A program made the translations under genes and the position numbers. From Oscillospiraceae bacterium (GTDB taxonomy: Bacteria > Bacillota > Clostridia > Oscillospirales > Oscillospiraceae): 64,000 nucleotides of DNA. Positions within the stretch are counted from its first letter, which is position 1. Every line of letters begins with the position of its first letter. The stretch is taken from the NCBI GenBank assembly GCA_910575695.1, contig CAJTGJ010000003.1, positions 147,055 to 211,054 on the forward strand, given 5' to 3'. Below, piece after piece: positions 43,328 through 51,643 of the stretch. The notes under the pieces are model-generated. The model did not search any database. It was not told where the DNA came from and saw only the letters and a program-made list of their open reading frames with translations.

Positions 43328-43675
43328 CTATCCTCCTGTTGTGATCTGATCCAAAAAACCCTCGAGGACGCCCTCTCCGATCCCCTTCACCCGGACCAGC
43401 TCCTCCGGGTACCGGAACGGCCCGTTGGCCTCCCGGTCGTCCAGAATCGCCTGGGCCCTGGTCTCGCCGATGCCCGGCAGGGCCATCAGCTCCTCCAGCC
43501 CGGCGGTGTTGATGTCCACCGCCCCCTCCGCCGCCTGGACCACGGCGGGCGGGTCATAGGGGAGCTTGACGGGAATCGTCATTGCTGTGCTTCGCAGGGC
43601 GAAGCACAGCAGCATGGCGGCCCCGGCCGCCATGCACACCGCAAGCACCCGGCCATCCGCTTTTGTCAGCCTCAT
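43328..43675 (-). CDS. ComEA-like helix-hairpin-helix protein
   Basis: 115 residues from the ATG at 43675 (GGAGGGCAGGAGA upstream). One membrane helix (about 11-31), then a DNA-binding helix-hairpin-helix pair: DINTAGLEELMALPGIGETR and VKGIGEGVLEGF. It matches the small ComEA DNA-receptor type without the N-terminal SLBB domain. It is 4 bases upstream of the response-regulator gene, which links a DNA-uptake-type protein to a two-component system. No other competence genes are visible. Confidence 0.85.
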   Translation of the reverse strand: MRLTKADGRVLAVCMAAGAAMLLCFALRSTAMTIPVKLPYDPPAVVQAAEGAVDINTAGLEELMALPGIGETRAQAILDDREANGPFRYPEELVRVKGIGEGVLEGFLDQITTGG

Positions 43676-43715
43676 TCTCCTGCCCTCCATCCGGCAAAAG
43701 CCGTTTTTTCCCCAG

Positions 43716-43744
43716 TTGCGCCGGGGACAACTTTCTGCTATAAT
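43716..43744 (+). promoter_or_regulatory. promoter of the D,D-carboxypeptidase gene
   Basis: TTGCGC (43716-43721), 17-base spacer, perfect TATAAT (43739-43744), about 75 bases before the ATG. A perfect TATAAT on the opposite strand near 43793 may serve the ComEA-like operon. Confidence 0.65.
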
Positions 43745-43819
43745 GTCACTGTCATATACCTGCCGCCGGCCAATCAAGACACGACAGAATTATTATACCA
43801 TAGATAACGGGAGATTCCT

Positions 43820-45193
43820 ATGAAAAAAAATCGTTTTCTTTCGCTGCTCCTGGCAGCCCTCATGACCCTGGCCCTCGTCTGTCCCGCCCTGGCCCTGGAG
43901 GATCCCCAGCCCCACGCCCGCGCCGCCATCGTGGTATACGGCGACACCAACGAGGTGCTCTATGATCTCAACGCCCATGAAAGGATGTACCCCGCCTCCG
44001 TCACCAAAATCATGACCTCCCTGGTGGTGCTGGACGCGGTGGACGCCGGGGAGATCAGCCTGAATACCCCCGTCACCGTCTCCGCCTGGGCGGTGGACCT
44101 CCCCCTGGGCAGCTCCAACGCGGATCTGAAGGCGGGGGAGGTGCTTACCATCGAGCAGCTTCTGTACTGCGACCTGCTGCCCTCCGGCAACGACGCGTGC
44201 AACGTCCTGTCCGAGGCCGTGGCGGGCAACGCGGAAAATTTCGCCGCCCGGATGAACGACAAGGCCCAGGAGCTGGGCATGGAGGACACCCACTTCACCA
44301 ATCCCCACGGCCTCCACGACCCGGAGCACTACACCACTGCCTACGACGTCTACCTCATGGCCCACGCCGCCATGGAAAATGAGCTCTTCCGCACTATTGT
44401 GCGCTCCCCGTCCTACACCATCGCCGCCACCAATCTCCAGGAGGAGCGCACCATCTACTCCACCAACGCCTTTTTGAGCAGCTTTTTTGTCACCGGACAG
44501 CTCTACTCCAAGGCCATCGGCATCAAGACGGGCAACACCGACGAGGCGGGCCGCTGTCTGGCCTCCGCCGCCGTGGACGAGCTGGGCCGCACCTTCTACT
44601 GCGTGGTGCTGGGTTCGGAGTACACCCAGAACGAGGACGGGAGCTGGAACCGCTGGTCCTTCAGCGAGAGCCGCAGGCTGCTGGAATGGGCCTTTGAGAA
44701 TTTCCACCGCATTACCCTGCTGGACCAGGACACGGAGGACGTCATGCGGGAGGTGAAGGTCTCCCTGTCCGACGAGGGCGACTATGTGCTGGCCCGCCCC
44801 GAGGGCTCCATCGAGGCCACCATGCCGTCGGACTACGACCCCAAGCAGGCCAAACTGGATTACAAGCTCCCCGCAGAGATGGAGGCCCCCATCACCGCCG
44901 GACAGAAGCTGGGCACCGTCACGCTCACCTATGACGGGGTGGAGTACGGCACTCTGGATATGGTGGCCGCCGACGATGTGGAGCGCTCCGAGTTCCTGTA
45001 CACCGTCCAGCAGGTGAAATCCTACTGGTCCAAGTGGTGGGTCAAGGCGGCGGTGATCGGCGCTGTGGTGCTGGTCCTGCTGCTGGTCCTGTACATAGCC
45101 GTGGTCCGTCCCAAGCAGAAGCGGGCCAAGCGGTACAGCTATTCCGGCGGCGGGCGCCGCCAGCAGCGCTCCAACTACCGGGGACGGCGGTAA
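43820..45193 (+). CDS. D-alanyl-D-alanine carboxypeptidase (DacF/PBP5-like)
   Basis: 457 residues. Signal peptide 1-25 (ends PALA). The serine peptidase S11 motifs are in order: S60-V-T-K63, SGN in PSGNDACN, and KTG in GIKTGNTDEAG. A PBP5 C-terminal beta domain follows (~290-390). The end is a true membrane helix (AVIGAVVLVLLLVLYIAVV) with a basic tail rather than an amphipathic anchor. It trims the last D-Ala of peptidoglycan stems. It could be vegetative or DacF-like; its sigma-A type promoter favours vegetative. Confidence 0.92.
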   Translation: MKKNRFLSLLLAALMTLALVCPALALEDPQPHARAAIVVYGDTNEVLYDLNAHERMYPASVTKIMTSLVVLDAVDAGEISLNTPVTVSAWAVDLPLGSSNADLKAGEVLTIEQLLYCDLLPSGNDACNVLSEAVAGNAENFAARMNDKAQELGMEDTHFTNPHGLHDPEHYTTAYDVYLMAHAAMENELFRTIVRSPSYTIAATNLQEERTIYSTNAFLSSFFVTGQLYSKAIGIKTGNTDEAGRCLASAAVDELGRTFYCVVLGSEYTQNEDGSWNRWSFSESRRLLEWAFENFHRITLLDQDTEDVMREVKVSLSDEGDYVLARPEGSIEATMPSDYDPKQAKLDYKLPAEMEAPITAGQKLGTVTLTYDGVEYGTLDMVAADDVERSEFLYTVQQVKSYWSKWWVKAAVIGAVVLVLLLVLYIAVVRPKQKRAKRYSYSGGGRRQQRSNYRGRR

Positions 45194-45202
45194 GGCCGTC
45201 CA

Positions 45203-45769
45203 ATGGAGCGGGAATTATCCCGGCTGTCCCGGGAGGAATTGTGGGAGCTGTTTCCCATATTTCTGGTGAAGCCCGATGATAAGTGGGCCGTTTATTATGA
45301 GGAAATCGAGGCGTTTCTGAAAACCATCCTGCACGAGCACCCGGTTGAGCGGATCAGCCACATTGGGAGCACCGCAGTCGCCGGGATCTGGGCGAAAAAT
45401 ATTGTGGATGTGCTGGTGGAGCTGTCCCGGGATTCTGCTCTTGAAGCTGCCGCAAGGGTGCTGGAGCGGAACGGATTCCTCCGTATGTCGTCGGAACCGG
45501 GCCGGATCTCCCTGAACCGGGGATATGAGCGGGACGGCTTTGCTGAAAAGGTGTATCATGTCCATCTCCGCTGTGCAGGGGACCATGACGAGCTGTATTT
45601 CAGGGACTACCTCAACGAACACCCACAGACCGCCAGGGAATACGAGGCGCTGAAGCTGAGCCTTTGGAAGCGGTTCGAGCACGACCGGGACGGCTATACC
45701 CAGGCCAAGACGGCGTTTGTCGAGGCATGGACGGCGGAAGCGAAAAGGGTCTGCGCCGGAAGGTACTGA
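45203..45769 (+). CDS. GrpB/UPF0157 family protein (nucleotidyltransferase fold)
   Basis: 188 residues. The GrpB hallmark is RISHIGSTAVAGIWAKNIVDVLV, a GS...D..V nucleotidyltransferase-like motif. It starts 10 bases after the carboxypeptidase stop, so they are likely co-transcribed. Biochemical role of the family is not settled. Confidence 0.88.
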   Translation: MERELSRLSREELWELFPIFLVKPDDKWAVYYEEIEAFLKTILHEHPVERISHIGSTAVAGIWAKNIVDVLVELSRDSALEAAARVLERNGFLRMSSEPGRISLNRGYERDGFAEKVYHVHLRCAGDHDELYFRDYLNEHPQTAREYEALKLSLWKRFEHDRDGYTQAKTAFVEAWTAEAKRVCAGRY

Positions 45770-45944
45770 CGGCGGGATATGTCCCCGGGAGAATTTTGGC
45801 GAAAACCGGCTGATTCGCACATTCACAAATTCTTCACAGAAGGTTCTCAAATTGTCCAACATTCCCTCCCTATAGTCTGGTATTATCATCTTGTCAGGAA
45901 GAAAGCCAGACAATCTCTATCCTCCCTCTCTCTTTTCTCAAAAA
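45770..45944. other. 175-base spacer, no gene seen
   Basis: AT-richer stretch between the GrpB-family gene and the terminator. A TATTAT box at about 45880 could start a short transcript ending at that terminator, but no good -35 is seen. Confidence 0.3.
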
Positions 45945-45988
45945 CAATGAAAGCCCCCCGGCTCAGGCCGGGGGGCTTTCATTGTTTT
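45945..45988 (+). terminator. bidirectional rho-independent terminator
   Basis: An 18-base near-perfect stem (CAATGAAAGCCCCCCGGC) with a tiny loop and T-runs on both sides, between convergent genes. Confidence 0.95.
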
Positions 45989-45999
45989 CAATTCGGTTG

Positions 46000-46599
46000 T
46001 CAGGCCAGGGCCCGCTCCAGGTGCGCCTCCTTCAAGGCCTTATGAATCGCCACACCCAAGACCGGGGCAAAGGCCACGGCAAGCGCACCGTTGAACAGGG
46101 TGGCGGGCAGCTTGCCCACGATCAGCGCCAGACACTGGACCGGCGTGGTGAAGCCCTCGATGAGCATACCGTTGTAAAAATAGACTTTCACCGAATACAC
46201 CGCCAGGAAAGCCAGCGCCGCGCAGAGGGCGGATATCAGCATAGCCAGGTAGTTGTCCCGTTCTTTTTTCAGCAGCCTGACAAATACATAGTACAGAACC
46301 AGCCCCGATACCAGGCCGTAAACGCCTTTGACAAAGAAGGTGATAAAGGCTTCGTGGGCATAGTAGCCCTGGGTCAGGTCGTAGAGCAGGGAGCCCAGTC
46401 CCGCCGCCGCAAAGCCCCACCAGGGCCCCAGCAGCAGCCCGGACAGCGTACACATGATATTGCCCAGGGTGAACGCGGTGACGCCGCCCACCGAGAGGGG
46501 CATCACGATCCGCGCGAAGTTGCCCGCGCAGACCAGCGCCGTCATCATCGCCGCCACACACAGCCGCAGCACCATTTCCCTGTTTTTGGATTGATTCAT
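46000..46599 (-). CDS. ECF transporter S component (vitamin-type substrate)
   Basis: 199 residues with six hydrophobic helices, the size and topology of ECF S components. It has the conserved Ala/Met-rich first helix (LCVAAMMTALVCAGNFARI) that contacts the shared T subunit; the energizing module is not in this window. It is divergent from a MocR-type regulator, sharing about 160 bases of promoter region. MocR/PdxR proteins often control vitamin B6 uptake, so a B6 vitamer is a plausible substrate (inference). Confidence 0.82.
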   Translation of the reverse strand: MNQSKNREMVLRLCVAAMMTALVCAGNFARIVMPLSVGGVTAFTLGNIMCTLSGLLLGPWWGFAAAGLGSLLYDLTQGYYAHEAFITFFVKGVYGLVSGLVLYYVFVRLLKKERDNYLAMLISALCAALAFLAVYSVKVYFYNGMLIEGFTTPVQCLALIVGKLPATLFNGALAVAFAPVLGVAIHKALKEAHLERALA

Positions 46600-46622
46600 C
46601 CTTTTTCACTCCTTCCGAGGCC

Positions 46623-46654
46623 TTGACCAGCACCTCACTATAATGTTATTATAG
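46623..46654. promoter_or_regulatory. divergent promoter region with palindrome
   Basis: A perfect palindrome CTATAAT-gtt-ATTATAG (46638-46654) supplies a TATAAT on the minus strand for the S-component gene and a TATTAT for the MocR gene on the plus strand; the latter has TTGACC (46623-46628) 18 bases upstream. A second palindrome, CATGGtttCCATG, lies at about 46665-46677 and may be the MocR site. Confidence 0.55.
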
Positions 46655-46763
46655 CCTCATCTGGCATGGTTTCCATGTCCAGTTTCCATATTTTTTATGT
46701 GGTCAGATGAATCGGCCCCTCCCGCTGAAAAGCGGGACGGCTGAAGTATTGAGGTGATATTCC

Positions 46764-48143
46764 ATGGACGGCTCCTTTCCCCTCCCCGTGTTCGGCGGGG
46801 ACGCCCCCCTGTACCACCAGCTCTACCGCCACATCGCCGCCGCCATCCAGTCCGGCGCGCTGGCCCCGGGGAGCAGGCTGCCCTCCAAGCGGCGGCTGTG
46901 CGCCCTGGCGGGGGTGAGCATGAGCACAGTGGAAGCGGCCTACTCCCTGCTGGCGGCGGAGGGCTACGTGCTGGCCCGCCCCCGCAGCGGCTATGTGTGC
47001 GCCGACCTGCTGCCCCCCGCCCCCGCCGCCCCTGTGTCCGTGCCGGAAACCGTCCCGGAGCCGCCCCCCCGGTGGGCCTATGACTGCTCCACCTCGGGGG
47101 TGGACACCTCGGTGTTCCCCTTTTCCTCCTGGGCGCGGATCACCAAGGAGGCGGTATACGAAAACCCCGGCCTGCTCCAGCGGGGCCACCCCCAGGGCGA
47201 CCTGCCCCTGCGCACGGCGCTGGCGGAGCTGCTGGCCCATTACCGGGGGGTGCGCTGCTCCCCGGAGCAGGTGGTGGTAGGGGCGGGGGCGGATTACCTG
47301 CTCACCCTTCTGCTCCAGCTCCTGCGGTCGCAGAAATCCATCGCCCTGGAGGACCCGGGCTACCCCGCCGCCTACGCCGCTGCGGCCCTCCACGGGCGGC
47401 AGGCCGTCCCCATCCCTGTGGACGGGGAGGGGATGGACCCGGAGGCCCTTGCCGCCTCCGGCGCGGGGCTGGCCTACCTCACCCCCTCCCATCAGTTCCC
47501 CCTGGGGGTGACCATGCCCGCCGGACGCAGGAGCAGGCTCCTCCACTGGGCGGCGTCCGCGCCGGACCGCTGGCTCATTGAGGACGACTACGACAGCGAG
47601 TTCCGCTACTCCTCCCGGCCCATCCCGGCTTTGCAGGGGCTGGACCGGGCGGGGCGGGTGGTGTATATGGGCACCTTTTCCCGCTCCATCGCCCCGGCCA
47701 TCCGTGTGGCGTATATGATCCTGCCCCCGGCGCTTTTGGAGCGTTATCACCGCACCTTTTCCCACGGCGCGTGTACCGTCTCCCGGTTCGAGCAGGAAAG
47801 CCTGCGCCGTTTCCTGGTCCAGGGCTTGTACGGGCGGCACCTGCGGCGGACGGGCAACCTGTACCGCAGAAAATGCGCCCTGTTCACCGGGGCGCTGTCT
47901 GACATACCCGGCGTCGCCGTCTCCGGCGCGGAGGCAGGGTTGCACTTTCTGGCTGCCCTTCCCCGGTTTTCCGAGGCGGAGCTGGTGGCGCGGGCGGCGG
48001 AGAAATCGGTGGGCATCCACCCCCTGAGCCGCTACTGCCACAACGTGCCGCCCAGGCCCTCCACGGTGGTGCTGGGCTTCGCGGGGCTGACAGAACAGGA
48101 GCTGGCGGAAGCCGCCGCGCTGTTAAAGGACGCGTGGACATAA
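46764..48143 (+). CDS. MocR-type regulator (GntR HTH plus aminotransferase-like domain)
   Basis: 459 residues. Residues 10-80 are a GntR winged helix-turn-helix (LPSKRRLCALAGVSMSTVEAAY). From ~105 a fold-type I aminotransferase-like domain follows (EDPGYPAAY, then IEDDYDSEF). The PLP-lysine segment reads GTFSRSIAP: position 307 is Arg where MocR/GabR proteins normally have Lys, so covalent PLP binding looks impossible. The codon is CGC, unambiguous. It may sense its effector without a Schiff base. Divergent from the ECF S component. Confidence 0.88.
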   Translation: MDGSFPLPVFGGDAPLYHQLYRHIAAAIQSGALAPGSRLPSKRRLCALAGVSMSTVEAAYSLLAAEGYVLARPRSGYVCADLLPPAPAAPVSVPETVPEPPPRWAYDCSTSGVDTSVFPFSSWARITKEAVYENPGLLQRGHPQGDLPLRTALAELLAHYRGVRCSPEQVVVGAGADYLLTLLLQLLRSQKSIALEDPGYPAAYAAAALHGRQAVPIPVDGEGMDPEALAASGAGLAYLTPSHQFPLGVTMPAGRRSRLLHWAASAPDRWLIEDDYDSEFRYSSRPIPALQGLDRAGRVVYMGTFSRSIAPAIRVAYMILPPALLERYHRTFSHGACTVSRFEQESLRRFLVQGLYGRHLRRTGNLYRRKCALFTGALSDIPGVAVSGAEAGLHFLAALPRFSEAELVARAAEKSVGIHPLSRYCHNVPPRPSTVVLGFAGLTEQELAEAAALLKDAWT

Positions 48144-48173
48144 AAAACCCCCGGACGCTCCACCGTCCGGGGG
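48142..48173 (-). terminator. rho-independent terminator of queT
   Basis: Minus strand CCCCCGGAC pairs with GTCCGGGGG, followed by TTTTTT. It overlaps the last codon of the convergent MocR gene. Confidence 0.85.
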
Positions 48174-48186
48174 CCGAACGTTATTG

Positions 48187-48717
48187 TCAAACCGGGGGGG
48201 CCTGCACAGTCTGGCGCATGGCGGGCCGCAAAACGCCGACCTTGGGCAGCAGCTTCAGCAGCAGCGTCCCCAGCACATAGCACACCAGCGCCTCGGAGGG
48301 GATGAACGTAACGGCGTTCCAGCCGCAGGTCATCCAAAAAGCGGGGGTGATTGCCCCGATTTCCGTCCACGCCCACATGGGGGACAGGATGAGGGCGTTG
48401 ACAATGACCGGGGGAAGGGCCGCCAGATACCACTTGGGCATTTTCATGGTGAGATAGGCGGCGATGGCGGTGGCCAGCGTCCCGAACAGCCAGTCCAGCG
48501 GGCCGTAGGGGGAGAGCAGGTTGGTGAGGAAGCACCCCACCACCAGCCCCGGCGCGGCGGCGGGGAACAGGAAGGGCAGTACCGTGAGGGCCTCGGCAAA
48601 GCGGAACTGGACCACGCCGAAATCCAGGCCGAAAATGTTGGCGAAATAACCCATCACGGTGTACAGCGCCGCCACCATGGCGGCAAGGGTCAGGTCATGA
48701 ACAGTAATTCTGCGCAT
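48187..48717 (-). CDS. queT: QueT-family queuosine precursor ECF transporter S component
   Basis: 176 residues from the ATG at 48717 (GGAGG upstream, itself part of a structured leader). The QueT family pattern is clear: FGVVQFRFAEALTVLPFLFPAAAPGLVVGC, here split at VQFRFAEALTVLPF and GLVVGCFLTNLLSPYG. Five to six membrane helices. It imports queuine or preQ precursors with a shared ECF module. Its leader has riboswitch-like features. Confidence 0.88.
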   Translation of the reverse strand: MRRITVHDLTLAAMVAALYTVMGYFANIFGLDFGVVQFRFAEALTVLPFLFPAAAPGLVVGCFLTNLLSPYGPLDWLFGTLATAIAAYLTMKMPKWYLAALPPVIVNALILSPMWAWTEIGAITPAFWMTCGWNAVTFIPSEALVCYVLGTLLLKLLPKVGVLRPAMRQTVQAPPV

Positions 48718-48723
48718 AAAAAA

Positions 48724-48847
48724 TACCTCCAATTTATGTTTAGAGTGCCAGCGCATTGGCACAGCGGCGGGCGTCCCTTCCGGACGGGAACGCGCTTTCC
48801 CATCCGCGGCATTCTGCCCGCCGTTTGGACCGAAGTGGAGGTCGGTC
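48724..48847 (-). promoter_or_regulatory. structured queT leader, candidate preQ1 riboswitch
   Basis: RNA on the minus strand. Hairpin GACCGA/UCGGUC (48847-48842 with 48833-48828) has a loop containing ACCUCCA (48842-48836), fully complementary to UGGAGGU (48731-48725), which holds the queT Shine-Dalgarno. Between them lie a long stem (CGGCGGGC with GCCCGCCG) and a hairpin (GUGCCA/UGGCAC). A loop-to-Shine-Dalgarno pseudoknot is what preQ1-II/III riboswitches use, and class III was described upstream of queT in this bacterial family. Class assignment needs a covariance search. Confidence 0.65.
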
Positions 48848-48853
48848 GAAGGT

Positions 48854-48882
48854 ATTTTACCACAGCTTCCCGCCCTTGTACA
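48854..48882 (-). promoter_or_regulatory. promoter of queT
   Basis: Minus strand TGTACA (48877-48882), 17-base spacer, TAAAAT (48854-48859); transcription would begin just before the structured leader. Confidence 0.55.
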
Positions 48883-48892
48883 GAGGGAAATC

Positions 48893-48931
48893 AAAAAAGG
48901 ACGGCTGAACCCGGATTCAGCCGTCCTTTTT
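48893..48931 (-). terminator. rho-independent terminator of degV
   Basis: AAGGACGGCTGAA pairs with TTCAGCCGTCCTT and is followed on the minus strand by six Ts. Confidence 0.9.
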
Positions 48932-48943
48932 GAAATCAACCGG

Positions 48944-49780
48944 TCAATATGCCGCCACAATGCCCCCGGAATTGGCGTAAAAAGAGCTGATCCCCCGGGT
49001 CTCCTCGATGCGCACGTCGGAAAAATCGCACAGCTTGAACACCAGCGCCCGCACATACTCCGCCCGCTCCCGGCACAGGCAGTGGGAGATGCACAGCAGG
49101 CGCCCGTGGTGCCGCTCGTCGTTCGCCATGATGGACACCAGCTTGTTCAGCGCCTGCCTGATGGACAGCGCCTGTCCATGGCGCATGATCTCCCCCTGGG
49201 GGGTGGACCCCATCACCAGCTTCACCCGCAGCGCCCCGGTGACCAGGGACTGCACCCTGGTGAGCCGCCCCGCCTTGCGCAGGACGTCCAGATTTTCCAG
49301 CACGAACAGAGTGTTCATCCTGGCAATGCGCCGCTCCATCTCCGCCACCACCTCGCCGAAGGGCATCCCCGCCCCCGCCAGCTTGGACAGCGTCAGGGCG
49401 ATATGGGTCTCCCCGGCGGAGGCGGAGCAGGAGTTGAACACATGGATATTCCGGTCCGGATGCTCCTCCCGGAAGATCTGGGCGGCCTGCCATGCGCTGT
49501 TATGGGAGCCGGACAACAGCGCGGACAGGGTGACCACGTAAACGTCCCCCTCCGCCGCCTCATACGCCGCCAGATATTCCGCCGGGGCGGGGCAGGCCGT
49601 GTGGGACGCCTCCTGGCACATGGCCATGGCGTCCACCAGCTGCTCGGTGCGCAGCGTCTCATCGTCACGGAACTCGCTGTCCCCCACGTGGATGGTCAGG
49701 GGGATGCTCTGATAGACCCCGGAGGACAGCACGTCCGGGCTGAGGTCGCAGCAGCTGTCAACAATGATTTTGAAACTCAT
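48944..49780 (-). CDS. DegV family fatty-acid-binding protein
   Basis: 278 residues from the ATG at 49780. Starts with the DegV hallmark IIVDSCCDLS and has the SALLSGSHNSA lipid-head-group loop and VLENLDVLRKAGR. DegV/FakB proteins present fatty acids to the FakA kinase for phospholipid synthesis. No fakA is adjacent. Its residue pattern cannot tell saturated from unsaturated specificity. Confidence 0.92.
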   Translation of the reverse strand: MSFKIIVDSCCDLSPDVLSSGVYQSIPLTIHVGDSEFRDDETLRTEQLVDAMAMCQEASHTACPAPAEYLAAYEAAEGDVYVVTLSALLSGSHNSAWQAAQIFREEHPDRNIHVFNSCSASAGETHIALTLSKLAGAGMPFGEVVAEMERRIARMNTLFVLENLDVLRKAGRLTRVQSLVTGALRVKLVMGSTPQGEIMRHGQALSIRQALNKLVSIMANDERHHGRLLCISHCLCRERAEYVRALVFKLCDFSDVRIEETRGISSFYANSGGIVAAY

Positions 49781-49877
49781 ACACAAAAACTCCAAACGTC
49801 ATTTTAATAATCACATAATATCAGATGCGGTATGGAAAGTCAAGAGAAAACGGTGGGGGTTCCTGGCAAATTAGCGC

Positions 49878-49906
49878 TTGACGCAGGGCGCTATTCATAG
49901 TAAAAT
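49878..49906 (+). promoter_or_regulatory. promoter of the flavodiiron protein gene
   Basis: TTGACG (49878-49883), 17-base spacer, TAAAAT (49901-49906), 36 bases before the ATG. Confidence 0.75.
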
Positions 49907-49941
49907 CGTGGGGAAATATTCCAAGGAGGTTGTAAACCAAT

Positions 49942-51108
49942 ATGAGCGCAAAACTGGACCCGGCGATCCTGTCCGTGGGGTGCTTTGACGGCGATTTGGA
50001 CCTGTTTGAAAGCCAATATGCTGTCCCCGGCGGCGTAAGCTATAATTCCTATGTCATTCTGGACGAGAAGGTGGCCGTATTGGACACCATCGACCCCCGC
50101 AAAACGGAGGAATGGCTGTCCAATCTGGACCAGGCCCTGGCGGGCCGGACGCCGGACTATCTGGTCGTGCACCACATGGAGCCGGACCACGCAGGCAGTA
50201 TTTCCGCCCTGGCGGAAAAATATCCCGGCATGACCCTGGTGGGCAATGCCAAGACCTTCCCCATGCTGTCCGCTTTCACCGGGCGGGACTTTGAGGGCCG
50301 CACTCTGACGGTGAAGGAAGGGGACCAGCTCTCCCTGGGCGCCCACACCCTGACCTTTTATATGGCCCCCATGGTCCACTGGCCGGAGGTCATGGTGTCC
50401 TTTGAGGCCGCCAGCGGCACCCTGTTCTCCGCCGACGGCTTCGGACGCTTCGGCTCCGCCGACCCCGACGCCCCCTGGACGGACGAGGCCCGGCGGTACT
50501 ACCTCAACATTGTGGGCAAGTACGGCGTACAGGTGCAGGCCCTGCTGAAAAAGGCGGCGGGGCTGGATATCAAGGCGGTCTGCCCCCTCCACGGCCCGGT
50601 GCTCACCGGGGACGCCCTGGCGCTGGCGCTGGAAAAGTACAGCCTGTGGAGCCGGTACATCCCCGAGGAAAAGGGCGTTCTGGTGGCCTACGCCTCCATC
50701 CACGGCAACACCGCACGGGCCGCGCTGGAGCTGGCTGATCTGCTGAGGGCTCAGGGGCTGGCGGTGGAGGCCATGGACCTGGCCCGGGAGGACTGGGCCA
50801 GGGCGGTGGCCGGGGCGTTCCGGTACAGCGGCCTGGTGCTGGCCGCGTCCAGCTACGACGCCGGCGTGTTCCCGCCCATGGCCATGCTGCTGCTGCGGCT
50901 GAAGTCCAAGGGCTTCCGGAACCGCGCCGTGGGCCTGATGGAGAACGGCTCCTGGGGCCCCACCGCCATGAAGGCCATGCTCGCCGAGCTGGAAGCCATG
51001 AAGGGGCTGAACATCCTGGAGCCCAAAATCACCATCCGCTCCGCCGCCACCGATGAGAACCGGGCGCAGATGAAGGAACTGGCCCAGGCTATGGCCGGGG
51101 CGCTCTGA
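49942..51108 (+). CDS. flavodiiron protein (oxygen/nitric oxide reductase, FprA type)
   Basis: 388 residues, the two-domain length without a rubredoxin tail. The N-terminal metallo-beta-lactamase-like di-iron domain has H78-x-E80-x-D82-H83 (HHMEPDH) and later GH-type ligands (MVHWPE, CPLHGP). The C-terminal flavodoxin domain starts near 250 (VLVAYASIHGNTARAA). It reduces O2 to water and/or NO to N2O with FMN electrons, protecting an anaerobe from oxidative or nitrosative stress. Monocistronic. Confidence 0.94.
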   Translation: MSAKLDPAILSVGCFDGDLDLFESQYAVPGGVSYNSYVILDEKVAVLDTIDPRKTEEWLSNLDQALAGRTPDYLVVHHMEPDHAGSISALAEKYPGMTLVGNAKTFPMLSAFTGRDFEGRTLTVKEGDQLSLGAHTLTFYMAPMVHWPEVMVSFEAASGTLFSADGFGRFGSADPDAPWTDEARRYYLNIVGKYGVQVQALLKKAAGLDIKAVCPLHGPVLTGDALALALEKYSLWSRYIPEEKGVLVAYASIHGNTARAALELADLLRAQGLAVEAMDLAREDWARAVAGAFRYSGLVLAASSYDAGVFPPMAMLLLRLKSKGFRNRAVGLMENGSWGPTAMKAMLAELEAMKGLNILEPKITIRSAATDENRAQMKELAQAMAGAL

Positions 51109-51168
51109 GAAGCCGCATATCCCCGCCCGGCCTGGCCCTGACAGGGGGATCTGCGGTTGGGGGACGCA

Positions 51169-51210
51169 CCCCGGCAGGAATCCCGCGGAGATTTCCTGCC
51201 GGGGCCGTTT
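51169..51210 (+). terminator. hairpin terminator after the flavodiiron gene
   Basis: CCCCGGCAGGAA pairs with TTCCTGCCGGGG, followed by CCGTTT. A weaker T-run than usual. Confidence 0.6.
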
Positions 51211-51643
51211 CCCGGCGCTGATTTGGACAGGACTACAAATTAATCTTGAAACGGACTCCTGACAATCCCGGCGCTTTGGCAGCGTCGGGATTGTCCTGCT
51301 TTATTGACATATTCCCTTCAAGAAATTTTGGCCCGATGATATCATTTCATCTTGCTTTGAAGCGCGCTTCCCTGCTCCGAGCTGTACACGCTGTCTTTGC
51401 CCTCGCCGCTGGCAGAGACGGCGTGTGTATAGGCGCTGCCCGGTTGATCCAAAGCAGCGTACCGCTGGCCTGGGCGAAGGTCAAGATTCGGTCAGGAAAA
51501 GCGAAATGCCGCCCGGATTTTTGGGGCGGCATCCGATCAAGCAGAATGCGCTTTTCCATTTGGTGCTTCGCTGCGTTGGGGGTGAATTTTGACGGTCTTA
51601 AAAACGGCTCATCACCCGTACCGCCTTTGGCCTCCGCAAAGGA
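51211..51643. other. 433-base region without a recognisable gene
   Basis: Lower GC than the surroundings. Contains hairpins at 51261-51295 (GACAATCCCG with CGGGATTGTC) and 51506-51532 (ATGCCGCCC with GGGCGGCAT). A plus-strand frame of 133 codons starting at 51246 with TTG has no ribosome site or family resemblance. Possibly a decayed gene or small RNA region. Confidence 0.5.
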
